From a bacterium (GTDB taxonomy: Bacteria > Muiribacteriota > Ozemobacteria > Ozemobacterales > Ozemobacteraceae): a stretch of 7,219 bases of DNA. The first letter of the stretch is position 1. Every line of letters starts with the position of its first letter. A program made the position numbers and the translations under genes. The notes under the pieces are model-generated. The model ran no database searches, was not told the origin of the DNA, and saw nothing but the letters and a program-made list of their open reading frames with translations. Shown here in pieces: positions 1 through 5,798 of this stretch. The stretch covers positions 2,865 to 10,083 of the forward strand of contig JACPTH010000097.1 of NCBI GenBank assembly GCA_016192885.1. The letters are read 5' to 3'.

Positions 1-1767
1 AAAGTCGTTATTTCCAACAAATTTTCCCAGAATTTTTTTTCATCAGTCCAAGGGGGCGAATTGGCTGCAATGAGCATGGGTTTTCGCTCATGGAAACTTC
101 CGGCTAAGATTTTTTCCGGATGCCCACAAGGCTTTGTGAATCTCATTCTTGACCCGGATGAGCGAATTCGAAGATATCCGCCGTATATGCTACGCGAACG
201 AATGGAAAACGTTTCAACGGCTTCAGGTATAAAAAGAGTTCTGGTTAACCGCCCGGAGGAGTGCCTCGCAATCGTGGGCCTCAAAATTGGAGAGGTTGCA
301 AGCGGTGGTTACCCCATCCCTCCAAAAATTGAAAGAGAAATTTCCTTTCAATATTTCGCGCAGGTTGACCCGCGTGCCATAGCGTCAGAAACCCTTGATT
401 TCGCGACTGTGTTGCTTTCCTCTTCTACCAGTATTCCGCCTAACCAAGAAACCTTAGAAAGCAAAGTAAAAGACCGGATAGTATTCATCGGCCCAACTGC
501 AAGCGAATTCCACGATGTTTTCTTTACCTCGTTTTCGGGAAAAGATCAAAAAGAGAACCCCGTCCCGGGCGTATTCATCCACGCCATGATCGCCAACTCG
601 ATTCTCGAAAACCATGTAATAAAGCGGGTATCCCTAAGAACCGAACAAATAATCGCAGGGCTTTTCTTGTTTGGATCAGTTACTCTCGTCTGGATTTTTT
701 CCCCGATTAAAGGCCTAGCCTTGTTTGCATTGATTGCATTAGGTTATGCAGGGTCGGGGTTTTTGTTGTTCTCCCGTTCGTTGCTGTGGTTCCCGATTGC
801 TTCCCCTTTATTGTCGGCGATCGGAGCGTTAATTCCTAATCTTGCCCTCCGGGTTCTCGTTTCGGAACAGAAACATGCGGTTATCAAGAAGCTTTTTTCA
901 GCGTATGTTTCTCCGAAAGTTCTCACCTACGTTCAACAACGTCCCGATTTGTTGAAACTTGAGGGAGAGCGAAGGGAAGCCACCGTATTTTTTTCAGATT
1001 TGAAGGGGTTTACCACCATTTCGGAAACCATGCCGGCGGAAAGGCTTTCCCAGGTCATGAATGATTATCTTACCCCCATGACTGAAATAATCATGGAGCA
1101 TGAGGGGTATCTCGACAAATACATCGGAGATGCTATCATGGCTGTTTTTGGAATTCCCATGGAAGACCCGAAACACGCACTTCACGCTTGCCAAGCGGCG
1201 GTAAGGCAAAAAAGAAGACTTGTACAGGTCGCGCAAATCATCGAGCGAGAGGCAAACGTGAAGATTTCAGCGCGAATGGGAGTAAACTCGGGAATCGTCT
1301 GTGCGGGGAACATGGGGTCAAAAGAGCGTTTTCAATATACCGTCATGGGCGACATAGTAAATCAAGCGTCGCGATTCGAAGGAGCGAACAAAATTTTCGG
1401 ATCCTCAATCATGATGGGCGAATCAACGTTTTTGGCGGTTCGGAAAGACGTTTTTGCGCGCCTTCTCGCTCATTTGACGGTGAAAGGAAAAACCGAAGCG
1501 GTTGTCGTTTATGAACTTATCGATCTTAGGGAAGGGCTTTCCATTGAAGAATCCGCTAAGCTCGAAGAATTTTGCGCATTGTTCGACGCTGCCATGGCCC
1601 TATTCATTGCGGGAAACCTCGATTCCGCAAAGGCCGGGTTTTTGGCATTTAAAGAAAAATTCCCTGATGACGGCCCTGCAGCCTTTTATCTCGATCGCTG
1701 CATGGAAATAATTTCCGAGGGGGTTCCGACCGGGTTCTTGGGCGTTGTAAAACTTGATTCAAAATAA
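1..1767 (+). CDS. CHASE2-domain membrane adenylate cyclase (class III), 5' end outside window
   Basis: It makes cAMP from ATP in the cytoplasm under control of an extracytoplasmic CHASE2 sensor. The frame is open from base 1, and those first 20 codons already read like CHASE2, so the true start lies upstream. Numbering below counts from the TTG at 61, which has an AGGGGG four bases before it but would leave a headless sensor. CHASE2 residues run to about 190, with the typical GFVN..LDPDERIRR stretch near 25-40. Three hydrophobic helices follow (about 197-214, 217-238, 241-262), then the FSAYVSPKVL linker and the catalytic domain (about 300-490). All class III catalytic residues are present: metal-binding D313 (FSDLKGFT) and D357, adenine-selecting K353 and D431, and transition-state N434 and R438. 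The K/D pair points to adenylate rather than guanylate cyclase. The tail (510-560) is TPR-like and ends in a PDDGPAAFYLDRC stretch common in this family. The gene is followed closely by the CHAT gene. The input signal is unknown. Confidence 0.93.
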   Translation, partial: KVVISNKFSQNFFSSVQGGELAAMSMGFRSWKLPAKIFSGCPQGFVNLILDPDERIRRYPPYMLRERMENVSTASGIKRVLVNRPEECLAIVGLKIGEVASGGYPIPPKIEREISFQYFAQVDPRAIASETLDFATVLLSSSTSIPPNQETLESKVKDRIVFIGPTASEFHDVFFTSFSGKDQKENPVPGVFIHAMIANSILENHVIKRVSLRTEQIIAGLFLFGSVTLVWIFSPIKGLALFALIALGYAGSGFLLFSRSLLWFPIASPLLSAIGALIPNLALRVLVSEQKHAVIKKLFSAYVSPKVLTYVQQRPDLLKLEGERREATVFFSDLKGFTTISETMPAERLSQVMNDYLTPMTEIIMEHEGYLDKYIGDAIMAVFGIPMEDPKHALHACQAAVRQKRRLVQVAQIIEREANVKISARMGVNSGIVCAGNMGSKERFQYTVMGDIVNQASRFEGANKIFGSSIMMGESTFLAVRKDVFARLLAHLTVKGKTEAVVVYELIDLREGLSIEESAKLEEFCALFDAAMALFIAGNLDSAKAGFLAFKEKFPDDGPAAFYLDRCMEIISEGVPTGFLGVVKLDSK

Positions 1768-1771
1768 GGGG
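1766..1771 (+). promoter_or_regulatory. Shine-Dalgarno sequence deciding the CHAT gene start
   Basis: AAGGGG overlaps the cyclase stop codon (TAA, 1765-1767) and ends five bases before the ATG at 1777. This spacing favours ATG 1777 over the in-frame GTG at 1771, which lies inside the site itself. Termination of the cyclase next to this site suggests translational coupling of the two genes. Confidence 0.7.
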
Positions 1772-1776
1772 TGAGT

Positions 1777-4512
1777 ATGAGAAAAAATCTTCTAAAGCAT
1801 GTTTTAGCGATTTTCGTTTTTGCGTGTTTTTCCCTGAATGCGTTTGGCCAAGGAAGTTTGGGGCCAGATCCAAAGTTAATTCAGAGAATGAATGAACTTG
1901 GAATCAAAATGCAAAAAGCCACAGGCGATGAAAAAGTGAAGCTTATTAAAGAACTGATGAAAATCTCCGAAGAAATCACGAAACAAGCCAACAAGATAAA
2001 CCCCTCATCATCAAAATCCTCCAATACCTCGACGGGAGTTTCAGCGGCAAAAGCGGCCGTTTACGAATTGTTCTTCTTGATCGAAAGAGTCGCCCAGGGG
2101 AAAGTTGAAGACATAGTCGAATATTGGTTAAGGGAAATCGAAGGTCTCGAAGTGCCCAAGGAAAAGCTTCAACACTTTTATAACGCGTCAACCTGGCTTG
2201 CAATTTCCTTGCATGACGCAAAACGGGCTATGAAGGTCGCGCAATCAGGGATTGATCAATGCGACGCTCGGCTGAAAAAAGGAGACCGGGATTGGATCGC
2301 TCAAGGAGATGATGGAATCTTTTTCCAGAAACTGGGTCTGATGCGAGCCAAAGCATTGGCGTTTTCCCTACAAGACAAAATGGATGAGGCGAAGGAAACC
2401 ATTGATGAAATGGCGAACCTAGCCTGGAGTTATTTTATCGACCCTAATACAAAGTCCAGATGGCTATCTCCGATGAGTTGGGGGTTTGCCACGCTGTTTC
2501 AACAGGGAGTTTTCCCTATTCTCGAATCCGTTCAACGAATTCACGGAGAAGAAGAAGTTGCCGCCAACTGGCTTCCCTGGGCGGAATCTATTCTCGCCTC
2601 GGAAGCTCTTATTCTCTCAGCTTTCCAAAAAGTCGGAGGAGGGGATAAAACCATCCTTGATAACTACCAAAACATGTTCCTCCAGGGAAAGGCGCAAATT
2701 CTTCTATCCGCCGGTAATGCAGCCAAAGCGCTGGAAACAATCAATAAATATCCCTTCGAAAGGAAGGATCCAAAACTTGAGCCTTATGTAATGTACCCGA
2801 TGATGATCAAGGCAAGGGCTCTTTCTAAAAGCGGTCAGAATGAACAAGCCCTGAAACTTTTGTCAAATTTGGAGTTATTGTTCCAGTCGCAGGAAAAGAG
2901 TAAATCAATCGGCGGTTTGTTGTTGATAGGTTATTCCCGATGGTGGCCAACCATGATGAGCGGTGAGATCCTTGAAAAAGAGCGGAAATTTGGGGAAGCC
3001 ATTAAGGCATATCAAAAGTCGGCGGGATGTTTAAAAAAACTTTACAATAGCATAAAAAGCTCGGCCGCGAGACGAGAATATATCAAGGAGAGCGACAAGG
3101 TCTACTCGCGCCTCGTAAGGCTTCAACTCGAAGCTGGAAAACCCCAAGAGGCGCTCCAGACCGTCGAGGAAGCGCAAAGCAAGGCCATGCTCGACCTCTT
3201 TGAAGACGTTTACAATCGGAGCCGGAAAGATTGGCCGGAGGATTTGAAAAAGCGCAGGCAAAAGATTAAATCCGATCTCGATAACCTTGAGAGTACCGAT
3301 GGCGCAAAACCAACCCCCGGCGGGAAATCAAGAAGTATTCAGGTTTCACCAGACGAGAAGCGGGCAAAAAGTCAGAAACTTATGGAAGATCTAAGCAATC
3401 TTGAGGATGAAGCGGAAAATAGAGGTAGGGAGTCTTCCTCGAAGGCTTCTACCACTGATTCCTGGAGGAAATCGCTTCTCGGCGAACAATATTTCGGAAA
3501 GAATCTCGTTCATAACAATGACATAACCACAATCCTGTTTTTGGTTAAGGAAGATCCTTGCTGGGCAATGGTCATCGGAAACGGGAAAATTATTCCGGTT
3601 AAACTCGCTGCCGATTCGACAAAAATAAGATCGGTTGCGAATAAATTCAGAAAAGCGGTTGTCGCGGGCCGCGATGATTGGCAAAAACCTTCTTCAGAGC
3701 TCTATCAACATTTATTCCAACCCATCTGGGAGCAAATCAAGGATCGTGAGCGGCTAATGATCTTCCCCGAAGGAATCCTTTGGTATGTACCATTTGGAGC
3801 CATTCTCGATCAAGAGCAAAAGCCTCTGGCATCCCGGTTCAGACTTGGTATTGCCTCGGGGATGAACCTGATGACGAACTTTATTTCGATGGAGAAGGGG
3901 GGCGGAAAACGGCCTTCCAAGCCAAAACTTCTGGTACTTGCCAACCCGGACGGCTCTTTACCAAACGCGCAAATTGAGGGAAAAAGTATCGCGGAACTTG
4001 CGGGAAAATCATCCGATTGGTCATCCGAGGTATGGGAAGGCGAGAAAGCAAAGAAAAGCGAATTTCTAAGAGAGGTCGAGCAGAAAGACAAGTATTTCGG
4101 GTTGCATTTCGCTACTCATGGGGTTCTCGACGACTTGAATCCGCTTCATTCTTTTCTAGTTTTTTCAGAAAAAGATGACACCGGCCAGTTCAAAGTTTCG
4201 GAGATTTCTCACCTCAATCTTTCAAACATGGGCCTGGCCGTTCTTTCGGCTTGTAATACGGCAATGGGAGCTATATCCGGAGGGAACGAAGTTGTCGGAA
4301 TCCAGAGCGCTTTTCAAGAAGCCGGAGTCACTTCCGTTATTGCGTCTTTATGGGAAGTCTCAGATGAATCCACCGCGAAATTGATGGGAACATTTTACGA
4401 AAACCTTTTCCAGGGGAAGAACATACCGGAGTCGCTACCGATAGCGATCCGTGGAATGACGAATCAGCACCCATCGAAATGGGCGCCGTTTCAATTGTAC
4501 GGACTTCCGTAA
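1777..4512 (+). CDS. Exported TPR-repeat CHAT-domain protein (caspase-like peptidase fold)
   Basis: A 911-residue protein from ATG 1777. CHAT domains are caspase/separase-clan cysteine peptidases, usually joined to TPR repeats that bind partner proteins. Residues 1 to about 24 form a signal peptide (MRKN..., hydrophobic core, NAFG then Gln), so the protein should leave the cytoplasm. Helical TPR-like repeats fill about 30-490; clear ones lie at 309-365, 389-423 and 441-475, the last ending in the EEAQSKAMLDLF stretch typical of CHAT proteins. A charged, probably coiled linker spans about 489-560. The CHAT domain (about 640-911) shows IFPEG..WYVPFGA, HFATHG with catalytic His781, LSACNTAMG with catalytic Cys826, then SLWEVSDESTA..M..FY and the terminal KWAPFQLYG. 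The dyad is intact, so activity is plausible, though many CHAT domains are untested. It lies nine bases behind the CHASE2 cyclase and is probably co-transcribed. The export signal is the odd feature, because the best-studied CHAT peptidases act in the cytoplasm. The substrate is unknown. Confidence 0.92.
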   Translation: MRKNLLKHVLAIFVFACFSLNAFGQGSLGPDPKLIQRMNELGIKMQKATGDEKVKLIKELMKISEEITKQANKINPSSSKSSNTSTGVSAAKAAVYELFFLIERVAQGKVEDIVEYWLREIEGLEVPKEKLQHFYNASTWLAISLHDAKRAMKVAQSGIDQCDARLKKGDRDWIAQGDDGIFFQKLGLMRAKALAFSLQDKMDEAKETIDEMANLAWSYFIDPNTKSRWLSPMSWGFATLFQQGVFPILESVQRIHGEEEVAANWLPWAESILASEALILSAFQKVGGGDKTILDNYQNMFLQGKAQILLSAGNAAKALETINKYPFERKDPKLEPYVMYPMMIKARALSKSGQNEQALKLLSNLELLFQSQEKSKSIGGLLLIGYSRWWPTMMSGEILEKERKFGEAIKAYQKSAGCLKKLYNSIKSSAARREYIKESDKVYSRLVRLQLEAGKPQEALQTVEEAQSKAMLDLFEDVYNRSRKDWPEDLKKRRQKIKSDLDNLESTDGAKPTPGGKSRSIQVSPDEKRAKSQKLMEDLSNLEDEAENRGRESSSKASTTDSWRKSLLGEQYFGKNLVHNNDITTILFLVKEDPCWAMVIGNGKIIPVKLAADSTKIRSVANKFRKAVVAGRDDWQKPSSELYQHLFQPIWEQIKDRERLMIFPEGILWYVPFGAILDQEQKPLASRFRLGIASGMNLMTNFISMEKGGGKRPSKPKLLVLANPDGSLPNAQIEGKSIAELAGKSSDWSSEVWEGEKAKKSEFLREVEQKDKYFGLHFATHGVLDDLNPLHSFLVFSEKDDTGQFKVSEISHLNLSNMGLAVLSACNTAMGAISGGNEVVGIQSAFQEAGVTSVIASLWEVSDESTAKLMGTFYENLFQGKNIPESLPIAIRGMTNQHPSKWAPFQLYGLP

Positions 4513-4523
4513 TTCTATGGTTT

Positions 4524-4540
4524 GGGGAGAGGGTTAGGGC
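4524..4540 (+). repeat. REP-like G-rich fragment (GGGGAGAGGGTTAGGGC)
   Basis: This fragment, 12 bases after the CHAT stop codon, resembles half of the dispersed GGGGAGAGGGTTAGGGTGAGGG-type intergenic repeats found in many bacterial genomes. The usual complementary C-rich arm (CCCTCTCCC type) is not nearby, so it would be a solo or decayed copy. The call rests on recall of that repeat class. Only one copy exists in the window, so repetition cannot be shown here. Confidence 0.35.
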
Positions 4541-4648
4541 CAATGCCATTATCTGTGGACTTTCGCACTTTTTTCAAAGAAGTTTTTGGGAGTAGCCTGG
4601 GATCTTAAATTTGGAAGCTGAATGGCGGAAAAAGCCTGGTAAACCTTC

Positions 4649-4773
4649 AGCTATCAGCAATCAGCCCCACCACTTCCATAAATATCAAACTTTGAAAACC
4701 CTTCAACATTTCAAATTTCTTTGCATTCTTAAACCGCGCATTACTCAGTGCTTTTAGCTGATTGCTGAACGCT
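4649..4773. repeat. Inverted repeat with TCAGC-heptad arms, possible MITE-like remnant
   Basis: The left arm AGCTATCAGCAATCAGC (4649-4665) and the right arm GCTGATTGCTGAACGCT (4757-4773) are reverse complements at 15 of 17 positions, including 12 perfect bases (4654-4665 with 4757-4768). They enclose 91 bases of A+T-rich DNA without a gene. The left arm, starting one base earlier at 4648, is itself a short tandem array: TCAGC three times at seven-base spacing. It could be a small non-autonomous element or a dispersed intergenic repeat. No target-site duplication was recognised. Confidence 0.5.
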
Positions 4774-4790
4774 TACAAAAAAAGTATTTA
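4762..4790 (+). promoter_or_regulatory. Weak candidate promoter for the TAXI-like / pilin-like pair
   Basis: TTGCTG (4762-4767) and TATTTA (4785-4790) stand 17 bases apart and could serve as -35 and -10 boxes, each matching the sigma-70 consensus at only three of six positions. The -35-like box lies in the right arm of the inverted repeat. TTTACA (4787-4792) is a better -35 match, but the -10 region behind it is poor and would start transcription at about the first possible start codon. Offered only because the next gene pair needs a promoter somewhere here. Confidence 0.2.
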
Positions 4791-4820
4791 CACAGAGAAA
4801 AAATTAAGTTAATTAAGTAA

Positions 4821-5798
4821 TTGTTATTACATCTTAACTTTATCCGAATATTGAGGGATGTTATTAGTAGAAAAAACGGTGGTTTAGCAATCATCGCATT
4901 GATGTTAGTTATTTTTTGTCTACTCGCCGTAACGATTTATTTCTTTTTTCTTGTTGATTCAAGCCAAGAAGAAACAACTCACGCCGCGCCTCTTCCGCCA
5001 ACGTTATACTCAAGCTCTCGTTTTTTATTTGGCACCGGAAATAGACTTGGAACTTATTACCCGGTTGGAAAAATCATTGTCGAATGGCTTAACGACAATT
5101 TAGAGGCTTTTCTAGGAGAAAAAGACTATTTGAATCGCAATTTCCCGGAACTAAGAGCTATCTGGCCCTTATGGCCTGACGTAGTTCATTTTTTGATTTC
5201 ACAAAACAACATCGGAGTTGAATTCCAAAACCTCATTCGGAAGAAAGGATTTCTTGGGCAAAGCAAATCATCAACCTTACGAACCGGTCGGGAAATACTT
5301 TCTTTTTACGGGTTAGATTCTCAAGATATAGAAGTTTCCTTAGACCCAAATTTTGTAGTTGAATCCTTGAAAAGCGGTGAAATTTCATTTGCGCTAATTC
5401 AAGCAGGAATTCCTAATCTTACTGTTTCTGATATGCTGGTATTCAATGGATGCGGGATTTTAGGATTACCAAGGGATGATATTGCTTCATTATGTACAAG
5501 TATTCACGCGGCAATGCCGGTTAATATTTCAAATGGATATTATCGGGAAGATATCCCGGCTATCGGTTCGATAGGTTTTTCGAATCTTCTCTTGTGCCGG
5601 GATGATCTGCCAAAAGAGGTTGTTGAGAAAATTATTGATTTAACTCTGCAAGGTTATGGTTATTTAAAGGTAAAGCATGCTGCCGTTTCTGCAATACCCG
5701 CTGATGCAAATGCAGCTTTACAAATATTAATAAGACAGGGGATTCCCGTTCATGAGGGTGTAAATGAGTTCATTAAGCGACAGGGAAACAAGAACTGA
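4821..5798 (+). CDS. Membrane-anchored TAXI-family solute-binding-like protein, shortened first lobe
   Basis: TAXI proteins are periplasmic binding proteins that normally deliver solutes to TRAP transporters. From TTG 4821 this one has 325 residues. A short cytoplasmic end and one hydrophobic helix (about 21-45) give an uncleaved anchor or long signal. FGTGNRLGTYYPVG (70-83) is the family's opening motif, usually GTGSTGGTYYPVG. LRAIWPLWPDVVHFLI, GREILSFYGL, LKSGEISFALIQAGIP, IGFSNLLLCRDDLP and IPVHEGVNEFIKRQG match later family landmarks in order. Between about residues 91 and 108 some 60 usual residues are missing, including the ENL..L..GE.D..FVQSD segment of the first lobe, so classical ligand binding is doubtful. 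The start is uncertain: a stop codon lies directly upstream, TTG 4851 is an alternative, no good Shine-Dalgarno sequence is seen, and the first in-frame ATG (4902) falls inside the membrane helix. No TRAP permease gene is adjacent. It overlaps the pilin-like gene and may act with it. Confidence 0.8.
   Translation: MLLHLNFIRILRDVISRKNGGLAIIALMLVIFCLLAVTIYFFFLVDSSQEETTHAAPLPPTLYSSSRFLFGTGNRLGTYYPVGKIIVEWLNDNLEAFLGEKDYLNRNFPELRAIWPLWPDVVHFLISQNNIGVEFQNLIRKKGFLGQSKSSTLRTGREILSFYGLDSQDIEVSLDPNFVVESLKSGEISFALIQAGIPNLTVSDMLVFNGCGILGLPRDDIASLCTSIHAAMPVNISNGYYREDIPAIGSIGFSNLLLCRDDLPKEVVEKIIDLTLQGYGYLKVKHAAVSAIPADANAALQILIRQGIPVHEGVNEFIKRQGNKN
5754..5758 (+). promoter_or_regulatory. Shine-Dalgarno sequence for the pilin-like gene, inside the TAXI-like gene
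   Basis: GAGGG ends five bases before ATG 5764 and lies within the last codons of the preceding gene. It decides between the possible starts of the pilin-like gene: the later ATGs at 5815 and 5818 have no comparable site. Its position implies that translation of the upstream gene opens or feeds this site. Confidence 0.65.

Larger units (their letters stand above)
4513..4820 (+). other. Non-coding region between the two gene pairs
   Basis: No open frame here looks coding. From left to right it holds a G-rich dispersed-repeat-like fragment (4524-4540), a T-rich stretch around 4569-4587 with only a weak hairpin, an inverted-repeat segment (4649-4773), an A7 run (4777-4783) and an A+T-rich tract up to the next gene. 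The in-frame TAA at 4818-4820 bounds that gene on its 5' side. A convincing factor-independent terminator for the CHAT gene was not found. Confidence 0.8.

Noticed and set aside
1188..1514. Open frame on the + strand inside the cyclase gene
   Set aside because: It overlaps the conserved catalytic domain in another frame and has a low-complexity, basic translation without recognisable motifs.
3031..3261. Open frames on the - strand inside the CHAT gene (also 3391-3684, 3810-4091, 1976-2221)
   Set aside because: They lie opposite well-supported coding sequence, show no domain motifs, and have no ribosome site or promoter worth noting.
4567..4587. Possible terminator: ACTTTTTTCAAAGAAGT followed by T residues
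   Set aside because: The seven-pair stem has one G-C pair and one G-T wobble around a three-base loop, so it is too weak to call a factor-independent terminator.
4616..4652. Second inverted pair AGCTGAA (4616-4622) and TTCAGCT (4646-4652)
   Set aside because: Only seven bases with a 23-base loop, and it does not extend on either side. It may simply share the TCAGC unit of the larger repeat.
4809..4816. TTAATTAA palindrome just before the TAXI-like gene, as an operator
   Set aside because: An eight-base A+T palindrome in A+T-rich DNA is expected by chance, and no second copy or longer symmetry is present.
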